Assembly: GCA_002433465.1 (NCBI GenBank)
Contig: DJIE01000154.1
Span: forward strand, 9,975-21,765
Direction: 5' to 3'
DNA: 11,791 bases
Origin: Salinisphaera sp. UBA6602
Lineage (GTDB): Bacteria > Pseudomonadota > Gammaproteobacteria > Nevskiales > Salinisphaeraceae
The notes below the pieces were generated by a model. The model ran no database searches, was not told the DNA's origin, and saw only the letters and a list, made by a program, of their open reading frames with translations. This document shows, in pieces, positions 1-9,674 of the stretch. The first letter of the stretch is position 1, and every line of letters begins with the position of its first letter. The translations under genes were made by a program, and so were the position numbers.

Positions 1-1038
1 TTCAATATCGCCATCGGCGGCGGCATGGGCTCGACCCACGGCGACGAGGCGACCTATCCGCGCCTGGGTTCGGTGATCGGTTTCGCCACGCCGGAAGACA
101 CGCTCGAGGTGGTCGAGGAACTGGTCAAGATCCAGCGCGACCACGGCGATCGCGTCAACCGCAAGCATGCCCGGTTCAAGTACACCATCGACGACCACGG
201 CCTGGGCTGGATCCACGAGCAGCTCGACGAACGCGCGGGCATCAAGCTCAAGCCGGCACGCGAATACAAGTTCGAGCGCAACGGCGATCCGCTTGGCTGG
301 GCCGAGGGCGATAACGGCAACTGGCACCTTACCCTGTTCATCGAAAACGGCCGTATCGCCGATTTCGACGACAACGGCACTGCCCACTACGGTCAGTATC
401 AGGGCCCGCCCGGCTACAAGCTCATGACCGCGCTACGCGAACTGGCCAAGATTCATACCGGCGAGTTCCGGCTGACGGGCAATCACAACGTGATTGTTGC
501 CAACGTCAAGCCCGAGGACAAGGCCGCGGTCGAGGAACTGGTGGCCCACTACGGCCTCGACGACGGCCAGAAATATTCGACGCTGCGTCATTCCGCCATG
601 GCCTGTGTCGCCTTTCCGACCTGTGCGCTGGCCATGGCCGAATCCGAGCGCTATCTCCCCACCCTGGTCACCAAGATCGAGAAGATCGTCACCGATGCCG
701 GCATCAAGGATCAGCCGATCGTCATCCGCATGACCGGCTGCCCGAATGGCTGTGCGCGCCCCTTCCTTGGCGAGATCGGTTTCGTGGGCAAGGCACCGGG
801 CAAATACAATCTGTATCTTGGCGCCGGTCATGATGGCGCGCGCCTGAACAAGCTCTACCGCGAGAACATCGACGAGCAGGAAATTCTGGCGGAGCTGACC
901 CCGATCATCGAGCAGTACGCCGCCGAGCGCGAAGCCGGCGAACCGTTCGGGGATTTCGTCATTCGGGCCGGTATTATTGCCGAAACCACCGAAGGACGAT
1001 TCTTCCATGAAAACGTCGGCTCCCCTGAAGCTGCCTAG
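1..1038 (+). CDS. cysI: Sulfite reductase (NADPH) hemoprotein beta subunit, 3' part
   Basis: This is the C-terminal 345 residues of the assimilatory sulfite reductase hemoprotein, which reduces sulfite to sulfide by six electrons in cytoplasmic cysteine synthesis. The frame is open from base 1, so the start lies outside the window; E. coli CysI is about 570 aa. The siroheme/4Fe-4S cysteines are intact: C-x5-C at codons 604 and 622 (ACVAFPTC), and C-x3-C at codons 739 and 751 (TGCPNGC). The stretches [23 protein letters not shown] and [11 protein letters not shown] match CysI closely, arguing against nitrite reductase or a dissimilatory enzyme. The flavoprotein partner CysJ is not in view, so a ferredoxin-dependent electron donor cannot be excluded. 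The TAG stop lies 32 bases inside the next gene. Confidence 0.95.
   Translation, partial: FNIAIGGGMGSTHGDEATYPRLGSVIGFATPEDTLEVVEELVKIQRDHGDRVNRKHARFKYTIDDHGLGWIHEQLDERAGIKLKPAREYKFERNGDPLGWAEGDNGNWHLTLFIENGRIADFDDNGTAHYGQYQGPPGYKLMTALRELAKIHTGEFRLTGNHNVIVANVKPEDKAAVEELVAHYGLDDGQKYSTLRHSAMACVAFPTCALAMAESERYLPTLVTKIEKIVTDAGIKDQPIVIRMTGCPNGCARPFLGEIGFVGKAPGKYNLYLGAGHDGARLNKLYRENIDEQEILAELTPIIEQYAAEREAGEPFGDFVIRAGIIAETTEGRFFHENVGSPEAA
992..996 (+). promoter_or_regulatory. Ribosome binding site for the DUF2059 gene
   Basis: AAGGA lies 10 bases before the ATG at 1007, inside the cysI coding region. It favours that ATG over the in-frame TTG at 977, which would add ten charged residues ahead of the signal peptide. 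Confidence 0.5.
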
Positions 1039-1585
1039 CACCCATCGTCTGCGCGGCGCGGGCCGATGGCTCGCGCCCGCGCTGTTCCTGCTGCTTTGTG
1101 GGCCGCCCGTGCTGGCCCAGAGCGGGACCCCGGCGGCGGGCCATGCGCCCTCGTCGGGCAGCGCGGCCGCGCAACAGGACAAGGACGACGTCATCCGTGA
1201 GCTGATCGCGCTCACCGATGCCGAGCAGCTGGAGGCGATCTTCTCGCGCCAGTTCATCGATCGCGTGGCCAACGCCGTGGCGTTGTTTCGCCCGGATATG
1301 GACCCGGCCACCATGCGCGTGATCCGTCAGGAAGCCACGGCGGTCATCCGCGAGCGTATCGAGTCCGGCGATGCGCTGTATTCCGTGCTCTACCCGGTGT
1401 ATGAAAAGCACTTCAATATCTTCGAGCTCAACCAGCTGGTCGAGTTCTACCAATCGCCGCTCGGCCAGAAGCTGGTACGCGTGTCGCCCGAGCTGCTCAC
1501 CGAATCACTCGCGCTCGGCCGCGAGTGGGGCCTGTCGCTGGTGCCGGAGATCATGGAACGCGTGCAGTCGCGTCTGTCCGAGTAG
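1007..1585 (+). CDS. Secreted DUF2059 domain protein
   Basis: This 192-aa protein carries a Sec signal peptide: arginines at 14-20, a hydrophobic core at about 21-31, and likely cleavage after VLA at residue 37. It should therefore act in the periplasm. A Ser/Ala/Gly-rich linker follows. The DUF2059 signature sits at about residues 128-155 (YEKHF, then [17 protein letters not shown]). The biochemical function of DUF2059 is unknown. The start overlaps cysI by 32 bases, so translation may be coupled, although no functional tie to sulfur assimilation is visible. The Cys at residue 31 lacks a proper lipobox, so this is not called a lipoprotein. The gene ends 18 bases from the stop of the convergent lyase gene. 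Confidence 0.85.
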   Translation: MKTSAPLKLPSTHRLRGAGRWLAPALFLLLCGPPVLAQSGTPAAGHAPSSGSAAAQQDKDDVIRELIALTDAEQLEAIFSRQFIDRVANAVALFRPDMDPATMRVIRQEATAVIRERIESGDALYSVLYPVYEKHFNIFELNQLVEFYQSPLGQKLVRVSPELLTESLALGREWGLSLVPEIMERVQSRLSE

Positions 1586-1603
1586 CCCTCGGCTCGAACC
1601 TGT

Positions 1604-2554
1604 TCAGAGCAGCTGACTGGCTGCAAGCGCGCGCCGTACTGTTTCACGTTCGTGGGTCGACAGCGGTTGTAGTGGCGCCGGCATGACCGGCGCCGCGCGC
1701 TCGATCAGGGCGATGGCCTCATGGGCGACCCGATAGCTTGCATAGGCGCGACATGCATCCCAAAGCGGTTGCAGCTGGGCATGGCAGGAACGGGCGGTCG
1801 CGTAATCGGCCTGTTGGATCGCCTGCATGATTCGACAGAACACACCGGGGAATACGCCTGCCATGACCGAATACCAGCTGCGGGCACCGGCGACCAGCGG
1901 CTCCAGGGCCAGTTCGTCGCCGCTGTAACCGATTTCCAGGTGCTCGCCGAACCGCTTTTGCAGGGCCAGATGACGCGCCTGTGCATCATGCGACGGTGCC
2001 GGCTGTTTCAGCGCGGTGATAGACGGGTGTTCGGCCAGCCGTGCGAGCAAGGTCGTGGTGAAGTCGAACCCGGTCGTACTAGGATTGTTATAAATACAGA
2101 TCGGGCGATCGACGGCATCGGCGACCGCCAGGAAAAGGTGCTCGACCTCCACCTCGCGCAACGGGATATAGGAAACCGGCGCCAGTAGAAGACCGTCTGC
2201 GCCGAGCGCGCATGCCTGTTGCGCATGATGGTGAACGTCGGCCTGGGTCAATGCGCCGATACCGGCGATGATGGGCAGGCGCCCACCCACATGCGCTACG
2301 GCCGTTTCGATGACGTGCTGGCGCTGCCCGGCATTCAGATAGGCGTAGGATCCGGTGCTGCCCAATACGCCAATCGCATCGACACCGGACTGGACGAGCG
2401 GCTCGAGAATCGCCGCCAGTGCCTCGGTATCCACCCGGCCCGCACGATCCAGCGGCGTGATGGGAAAAGCGATCAGACCTTCGAAAACACCTGCGGTGCG
2501 ATCGGTATGCCTGCCATTGCGATTCCGCGTGTCCACGCGCGGGCCTCGTTGCAT
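1604..2554 (-). CDS. DHDPS/N-acetylneuraminate lyase superfamily protein, probably not DapA
   Basis: This is a class I aldolase-type TIM barrel of 316 aa. The Schiff-base lysine is K183 (ITALKQPA) and the catalytic tyrosine is Y155 (IYNNP). The substrate loop reads GSTGS at 65-69, where DapA has GTTGE, so the glutamate is lost. The arginine that in DapA binds the aspartate semialdehyde carboxylate, five residues after the tyrosine, is T160 here. Family knowledge then suggests another pyruvate-type aldol cleavage or condensation; the substrate cannot be named. The gene lies 20 bases downstream of the DesT/FabR-like regulator on the same strand and is probably cotranscribed with it. The ATG at 2554 has no clear ribosome site. 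A GTG at 2536 has GAGG seven bases upstream and is a plausible alternative, giving 310 aa. Confidence 0.85.
   Translation of the reverse strand: MQRGPRVDTRNRNGRHTDRTAGVFEGLIAFPITPLDRAGRVDTEALAAILEPLVQSGVDAIGVLGSTGSYAYLNAGQRQHVIETAVAHVGGRLPIIAGIGALTQADVHHHAQQACALGADGLLLAPVSYIPLREVEVEHLFLAVADAVDRPICIYNNPSTTGFDFTTTLLARLAEHPSITALKQPAPSHDAQARHLALQKRFGEHLEIGYSGDELALEPLVAGARSWYSVMAGVFPGVFCRIMQAIQQADYATARSCHAQLQPLWDACRAYASYRVAHEAIALIERAAPVMPAPLQPLSTHERETVRRALAASQLL
2544..2547 (-). promoter_or_regulatory. Possible ribosome binding site for an alternative GTG start
   Basis: On the minus strand, GAGG lies seven bases before a GTG at 2536-2534, in frame with the lyase. No comparable motif precedes the ATG at 2554. 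The barrel begins only around residue 24, so the shorter start would lose nothing recognisable. Confidence 0.3.
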
Positions 2555-2574
2555 AGGATCATTGATGCGGGCGT

Positions 2575-3249
2575 TCAGCCAGGCTGGCTTTCCCAGCGAC
2601 CGACACCCATGAAGATCAACCGCAGCTGCTTTTCTGCTCGCAGCATCAGGGCATCGTCTTCCGCATTGTCCGGGTCGACGTCGAGAATGCGCTCGGAGAG
2701 GGTGATGACCGTATTGACCACGAGGTCCGAGATCACGCGCAGATCGTCCTGCGAAATATGCGAAAACTCGTCGAAGCGGGCCAGATCGGACGCCAGCGCA
2801 TGGGTGAGCAGCACGATTTCGTTGTGAATGGCCTCGCGCATGGCCACCGTGCCCGCGAATCGCTCCTTGACCACGAACTGGAACAGCAGCCGATTGTCGC
2901 GCACGTAGTGGGCGAACAGCTCTACCGAATAGCGTACCAGCCCTTTCAGCGGCATGGAGGCGAGCGACGCATCCCCGAGAATCTGGCGCAGCGAACGGAA
3001 GGTGTCCTCGATCAGGGTCAGACCGAGCGCGTCAAGATCCTCGAAATGCCGATAGAAAGCGGTAGGAACCACGCCGGCCTGGCGTGCGATACGACGCAGC
3101 GAAATCGCCGAGAAGTTCGCTTCACTGGAGACGAGCTCGAGGGCGGCGTGCATGAGCGCTTCGCGCGCTTCGCCGCGACGCGGTGCGCCGCGCGCACGTG
3201 AATAGGGCACTTTCTCGTCGCGGCTCATGACGGGCGAGGGTCGGGGCAT
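2575..3249 (-). CDS. desT: TetR-family repressor of unsaturated fatty acid synthesis, FabR/DesT type
   Basis: This 224-aa protein has an N-terminal TetR helix-turn-helix at about residues 49-69 (ISLRRIARQAGVVPTAFYRH). The following DLDALGLTLIEDTFRSLRQ resembles E. coli FabR and Pseudomonas DesT rather than TetR proteins in general. Those proteins sense the saturated-to-unsaturated acyl-CoA or acyl-ACP balance and control fatty acid desaturation. The gene is divergent from desC-desB with two palindromic sites between them, the Pseudomonas aeruginosa desT-desCB arrangement, so DesT is the better name. The N-terminus is longer than usual; MSRDEK at residue 8 could be the true start, and neither start has a good ribosome site. 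It is followed after 20 bases by the lyase gene. Ligand and target assignments are inferred. Confidence 0.88.
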   Translation of the reverse strand: MPRPSPVMSRDEKVPYSRARGAPRRGEAREALMHAALELVSSEANFSAISLRRIARQAGVVPTAFYRHFEDLDALGLTLIEDTFRSLRQILGDASLASMPLKGLVRYSVELFAHYVRDNRLLFQFVVKERFAGTVAMREAIHNEIVLLTHALASDLARFDEFSHISQDDLRVISDLVVNTVITLSERILDVDPDNAEDDALMLRAEKQLRLIFMGVGRWESQPG

Positions 3250-3345
3250 GGATGCATTACGGGCATGGGGAGCGACCTTAGCCGCTTGCGGGCCGCTTGA
3301 AAACAGCAGGCGGCGGCGCGTTGGAGCAGAATCGCAGAACGTGTT

Positions 3346-3361
3346 GTGAACAAGTGTTGAC
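3346..3361. promoter_or_regulatory. Putative DesT operator 1
   Basis: The 16-bp imperfect palindrome GTGAACAAGTGTTGAC has half-sites that agree at six of eight positions. Its right half covers most of the candidate -35 box of the desC promoter, so binding would block RNA polymerase. The site resembles the FabR/DesT palindrome class; recognition by the neighbouring TetR protein is inferred. Confidence 0.6.
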
Positions 3362-3386
3362 TTGGGGGTTGCGACCGACCTAAAGT
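3357..3386 (+). promoter_or_regulatory. Candidate sigma70 promoter of desC-desB
   Basis: TTGACT (3357-3362, five of six consensus bases) and TAAAGT (3381-3386, four of six) are separated by 18 bp. Both boxes touch a palindromic operator. Transcription would start near 3393, giving a leader of about 25 bases. Confidence 0.5.
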
Positions 3387-3400
3387 GTACACGTGTTCAC
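3385..3400. promoter_or_regulatory. Putative DesT operator 2
   Basis: GTGTACACGTGTTCAC is a near-perfect palindrome with seven of eight half-site positions matching. It runs from the end of the candidate -10 box over the probable start of transcription. The ACACGTGT core is very close to the known FabR-type operator. Its centre is 39 bp from that of operator 1, close to four helical turns, so the two dimers could lie on the same DNA face. Confidence 0.68.
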
Positions 3401-3406
3401 ATTCAT

Positions 3407-3412
3407 GAGGAA
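3407..3412 (+). promoter_or_regulatory. Ribosome binding site of desC
   Basis: GAGGAA lies six bases before the ATG at 3419. It settles the start against an in-frame TTG at 3362, which falls within the promoter and operator region. Confidence 0.75.
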
Positions 3413-3418
3413 GTGTCG

Positions 3419-4480
3419 ATGAACCCGGTCGTGAAGAAGGTCCTCGGTAGTTCGGTGGTCGGTGCGTTGACCAGCCCGCTGTCCGTGGACGACTATCTGG
3501 CCCTCATCGACGGGCGGCTGTCGCTCTCCGAGCCCCGGGGTCGGGTGATCCATGCCGTGCGCCAGACGCCGGATAGCGTGACCCTGTACATCGAGCCGAA
3601 CGACAACTGGCAAGGCCATCGGCCGGGTCAGCACGTGCTGCTCGGCGTGGATCTCGACGGCGTGCGCCACAGCCGCTGTTTTTCCGTGGCCAGCGCGCCG
3701 GATCAGAAAACGCTGGAAATTACGGTCAAGCGTAACGGCGACGGTCGGGTGAGCAACTATCTGGTCGACCACGCCGCGCGCGGTCAGCTGGTCTATTTAA
3801 GCCCGGCCGAGGGCGACTTCTATCCCGAGCCGGGCACGGCCCAGCCGGCCCTGCTGCTCAGCGCCGGTAGCGGCATTACCCCGGTGATGAGCGTGCTGCG
3901 CCACTGGATCGCGAATGACCGGCTACGCGATGTGGTCTTCGTTCACTACGCCCGTACGCGCACGGACATGATCTATGCGGCTGAACTCGAAGCGCTCGCA
4001 CAGCGCCAGCACGGGCTGCGGGTCGAAACGGTATTCACCGCCGACGGGGGCGACCGGATTAACGAGGCGTCGCTGCGGCGGCTGGTTCCCGATCTGGCTA
4101 CGCGCGAGACCTGGCTGTGCGGCCCGGCGGGCTTCATGGACGTAGCCGACCCGCTGGTGGCAGCTGCCAGCGAATGGCCGCTGCATCGCGAACAGTTTGC
4201 GGCGACCCGCCGCGAAGCCGCCCACGGCGAAGGTTCGGTGCGTTTTCTCAAGAGCGATATCGCCGCCTCGGGCGAAAGCGGTTCGCTGCTGGAAGTGGCC
4301 GAGGGCGCGGGCCTGAAGCCCAACTACGGCTGTCGCATGGGCATCTGTCATGCCTGCAAGTGCCGCGTGGCCGAAGGCAGCGTACGCGACCTGCGCACCA
4401 ACCGGGTTCGCGACGTGCGCGACAGCGACATACAGCTTTGTATCCACGCCGCCGCGGGCGACGTGGCGGTCGAACTCTAG
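3419..4480 (+). CDS. desC: Ferredoxin-NAD(P)H reductase with fused 2Fe-2S domain, desaturase electron donor
   Basis: This 353-aa flavo-iron-sulfur protein should carry electrons from NAD(P)H to the desaturase encoded next. The FAD domain shows R86-x2-S89 (RCFS). The nicotinamide domain shows AGSGITP at about 149-155 and CGPAGFMD from C234. The C-terminal plant-type ferredoxin domain has Cys305, Cys310, Cys313 and Cys341 in the C-x4-C-x2-C-xn-C pattern, so all 2Fe-2S ligands are present. There is no signal peptide or membrane segment, so it is probably cytoplasmic at the membrane face. Pseudomonas DesC has the same architecture and the same position between desT and desB. A gap of 66 bases separates it from desB, consistent with one operon under the two upstream operators. 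Confidence 0.9.
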   Translation: MNPVVKKVLGSSVVGALTSPLSVDDYLALIDGRLSLSEPRGRVIHAVRQTPDSVTLYIEPNDNWQGHRPGQHVLLGVDLDGVRHSRCFSVASAPDQKTLEITVKRNGDGRVSNYLVDHAARGQLVYLSPAEGDFYPEPGTAQPALLLSAGSGITPVMSVLRHWIANDRLRDVVFVHYARTRTDMIYAAELEALAQRQHGLRVETVFTADGGDRINEASLRRLVPDLATRETWLCGPAGFMDVADPLVAAASEWPLHREQFAATRREAAHGEGSVRFLKSDIAASGESGSLLEVAEGAGLKPNYGCRMGICHACKCRVAEGSVRDLRTNRVRDVRDSDIQLCIHAAAGDVAVEL

Positions 4481-4520
4481 TTCACGCGTTCGACCGCGGT
4501 TATAACTAATTCTCACGATC

Positions 4521-4534
4521 GACGCCACGGCGTC
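4521..4534. repeat. Short inverted repeat just before the desB ribosome site
   Basis: GACGCC-AC-GGCGTC is a perfect 6-bp inverted repeat that could fold in RNA as a 5-bp stem with a CACG loop. It ends three bases before the ribosome site of desB, so it could affect translation start or mRNA processing. It is short and may be chance in GC-rich DNA. Confidence 0.35.
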
Positions 4535-4536
4535 AT

Positions 4537-4540
4537 GGAG
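4537..4540 (+). promoter_or_regulatory. Ribosome binding site of desB
   Basis: GGAG lies six bases before the ATG at 4547. It favours that start over the in-frame ATG at 4535, which overlaps this motif and has no ribosome site of its own. Confidence 0.65.
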
Positions 4541-4546
4541 TATCAC

Positions 4547-5665
4547 ATGGGTAAGCCCACACACCTGAGCAAGGCCGATATCGAAGCCTTCGGCCGCGAA
4601 ATCGATGCGGTTCGTGACGAGGTCATGAATGATCTCGGTGAGCGCGATGCCCGCTATATCCGCAATATTCTCAAGACCCAGCGCTATAGCGAAGTCGCCG
4701 GTCGGGCGCTGCTGATGGCGGGTTTCCTGCCGCCCGCATGGCTCGGCGGCGTCGGACTGCTGTCGCTGTCCAAGATTCTCGAAAACATGGAGATCGGGCA
4801 TAACGTGATGCACGGTCAGTGGGACTGGATGAACGATCCGTCCATCGACTCCGCGACCTACGATTGGGACAACACCTGCCCGGCCCATCAGTGGAAGCAT
4901 TCGCACAACTACATGCACCACACCTTCACCAACATCGTCGATCTGGATCGCGATGTCGGCTACGGCATTCTGCGCATGAGCGAGGACCAGGCCTGGCGGC
5001 CCCAGCATCTCGCCCAGCCGTTGACCGCGGCCACTCTGGCCACCTTCTTCCAGTGGGGCGTTGCGCTGCACGATCTGGAAGTCGAGCGCCTGGGCAAGGA
5101 CAAGACCTTCAAGGAAGCCGCCGTTCAGGCGCGCGAGATCTGGGCCAAGGCGCGCAAGCAGGTGCTCAAGGATTACGTGCTGTTTCCGGCGCTGGCCGGG
5201 CCGATGTTCGCGCCGGTGCTGGCAGGCAATATTACGGCCAACCTGAACCGCAACCTGTGGTCGTTCCTGATCATCTTCTGCGGGCATTTCACCGACGAGG
5301 TGGAAATGTTCGACGTGGAAGAAACCCGGGACGAAACCCGCGGCCAGTGGTATCTGCGCCAGCTCCTCGGTTCGTCCAACCTGACCGGCAGCGTGCCGTT
5401 TCATATCCTGTCGGGCCACCTGAGCTATCAGATCGAACATCATCTGTTCCCTGACATGCCGTCGCACCGCTATCGCGAGGTCGCGCCCAAGATTCAGGAA
5501 ATCTGCGAGCGCTATGGTCTTAACTACAACACCGGACCGCTCACCAAGCAGTTCGGCGGCGTGGTCAAGCGCATTCTGCGCATGTCGTTGCCGCATCGTC
5601 GTAAACGCAATACGCTGGAGCCAACGACATCCACGGATGCGCCGGTTTATGCTAAAGCTGCTTGA
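4547..5665 (+). CDS. desB: Membrane acyl-CoA delta-9 desaturase, DesB-like
   Basis: This 372-aa membrane-bound di-iron desaturase introduces a double bond into acyl chains using oxygen and reducing power, probably supplied by DesC. All three histidine boxes are present: H85-x3-H89 (HNVMH), H120-x3-HH125 (HNYMHH, with an extra H118), and QIEHH with H298 and H299. Hydrophobic segments lie at about 52-80 and around 200-250. The sequence is closest in character to Pseudomonas DesB and mycobacterial DesA3-type acyl-CoA desaturases rather than phospholipid desaturases. The regioselectivity is inferred from family and from the DesT/DesC context. The last 17 bases overlap the start of the next small gene. 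Confidence 0.92.
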   Translation: MGKPTHLSKADIEAFGREIDAVRDEVMNDLGERDARYIRNILKTQRYSEVAGRALLMAGFLPPAWLGGVGLLSLSKILENMEIGHNVMHGQWDWMNDPSIDSATYDWDNTCPAHQWKHSHNYMHHTFTNIVDLDRDVGYGILRMSEDQAWRPQHLAQPLTAATLATFFQWGVALHDLEVERLGKDKTFKEAAVQAREIWAKARKQVLKDYVLFPALAGPMFAPVLAGNITANLNRNLWSFLIIFCGHFTDEVEMFDVEETRDETRGQWYLRQLLGSSNLTGSVPFHILSGHLSYQIEHHLFPDMPSHRYREVAPKIQEICERYGLNYNTGPLTKQFGGVVKRILRMSLPHRRKRNTLEPTTSTDAPVYAKAA

Positions 5666-5963
5666 AACACTCAAGGACTCGGCCGAGTCGAGCTTCGACT
5701 CGGCCGCGTTGCGCGTGGAAAACGTGCATCGCCTGATCGGCGGTTACGTCGTCGCGAGGGCGCGGCGTTTGCGTGGCCAGACAAAGCCCGAAGCGACACC
5801 GGCGAAAAACCCTGACGACGCCAGCATCTACGATGTGATTCGCGGCGTGAACCGGGAAATCGGCGAGTTCGGCACCGATATGTTCGAGATCATCGACGAC
5901 GCCCGTGCCCGTCGCGAGGCAGAAAAGCAGGCGTCCTCGACGTCGTCGGACCGCGACGACTGA
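5649..5963 (+). CDS. Small conserved-looking protein of unknown function, coupled to desB
   Basis: This 104-aa protein is not assigned to a known family. The ATG at 5649 overlaps the desB stop by 17 bases, and no strong ribosome site precedes it, which points to translational coupling. An in-frame ATG at 5637 would add four residues. It looks like two helical parts: residues 1-40, including VENVHRLIGGYVVARARR, and a C-terminal part around SIYDVIRGVNREIGEFGTDMFE. A charged, Pro/Ala-containing linker joins them and the tail is Ser/Asp-rich. There is no signal peptide or membrane span. Its place as third gene of the desaturase operon suggests a role linked to membrane lipid adjustment, but that is inference. 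A strong inverted repeat lies in its first 20 codons. Confidence 0.7.
   Translation: MLKLLETLKDSAESSFDSAALRVENVHRLIGGYVVARARRLRGQTKPEATPAKNPDDASIYDVIRGVNREIGEFGTDMFEIIDDARARREAEKQASSTSSDRDD
5680..5706. repeat. 12-bp perfect inverted repeat at the start of the small gene
   Basis: CGGCCGAGTCGA (5680-5691) pairs perfectly with TCGACTCGGCCG (5695-5706) around a 3-base loop, GCT. The left arm is also part of a 14-bp palindrome, GACTCGGCCGAGTC (5676-5689). GACTCGGCCG occurs twice, 21 bases apart, coding for two in-frame DSA repeats. No T-run follows, so it is not a standard terminator. It starts 15 bases after the desB stop and could protect or process the desCB transcript, or reduce translation of the small gene. 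Confidence 0.6.
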
Positions 5964-6063
5964 TCGTCAAGCAGAGGCCCAGACGTGCGGCTTCGGCGTA
6001 GATTGCGCGGCGCTGGCGGCGAGTGTATCGCGGCGTGCCGTTCGAACGCGTCGGCGAGCCACG

Positions 6064-6098
6064 CCGAAAAGCGCAACCAAAGGACGAGCGCTTTTCGG
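6064..6098. repeat. 11-bp perfect inverted repeat in the gap before the channel gene
   Basis: CCGAAAAGCGC (6064-6074) and GCGCTTTTCGG (6088-6098) are perfect reverse complements around a 13-base spacer. It lies between the small gene and the channel gene, about 100 bases after the former. No T-run follows on either strand, so it is either an atypical transcription end for the desCB operon or a protein-binding site. Confidence 0.6.
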
Positions 6099-6122
6099 TT
6101 CGCGGTGCTGCATGCGAACGCG

Positions 6123-6128
6123 TAAAAT
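6123..6128 (+). promoter_or_regulatory. Candidate -10 box for the mechanosensitive channel gene
   Basis: TAAAAT matches five of six consensus bases and is an AT-rich patch in GC-rich surroundings. It sits 32 bases before the chosen start codon. No good -35 box lies at the correct spacing (TTCGCG at 18 bp is poor), so the call is tentative. Confidence 0.3.
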
Positions 6129-6160
6129 CGCCCGCCAGTGATAGCCGAGCGGGAACCCCA

Positions 6161-9634
<3,474 letters not shown>

Positions 9635-9643
9635 GCCGTCTCA

Positions 9644-9664
9644 GGGGGCGGGGCGGGGCCGGGG
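9644..9664 (+). other. Potential G-quadruplex between convergent genes
   Basis: Four G-tracts (9644-9648, 9650-9653, 9655-9658, 9661-9664) are separated by loops of 1, 1 and 2 cytosines, a textbook G-quadruplex pattern. It starts 10 bases after the channel stop and ends 10 bases before the opgD stop. It could fold in the 3' end of the channel mRNA or in the template strand for opgD. No other termination signal is seen here. Confidence 0.6.
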
Positions 9665-9674
9665 CAGACGCGCG

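Noticed and set aside
142..186. The siroheme-pocket lysine pair of E. coli CysI (K-x-K) seems to read R-F-K here
   Set aside because: The comparison is from memory of one reference and the R-x-K form appears in other sulfite reductases; not enough to claim altered activity.
1609..1624. Small hairpin GCAGC/GCTGC near the convergent stops of the DUF2059 and lyase genes
   Set aside because: Only a 5-bp stem, within the lyase coding end, and no T-run on either strand; not called a terminator.
3281..3299. Direct repeat GCCGCTTG, two copies 11 bases apart
   Set aside because: Too short to separate from chance in GC-rich DNA, and not similar to the operator palindromes.
3362..3418. TTG start for the reductase at 3362
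   Set aside because: It lies upstream of the expected transcription start, within the promoter and operators; the ATG at 3419 has a good ribosome site.
4500..4507. AT-rich TTATAACT between desC and desB as an internal promoter
   Set aside because: The TATAAC match is good but no -35 box lies at suitable spacing.
3923..5674. Open frame of 583 codons on the minus strand opposite desC and desB
   Set aside because: It spans the junction of two well-supported genes and shows no domain or start signal; judged an antisense shadow.
6023..6160. N-terminal extension of the channel from the ATG at 6023
   Set aside because: The extra 46 residues are arginine-rich without homology, would bury the signal peptide, and cover the 11-bp inverted repeat and the candidate -10 box.
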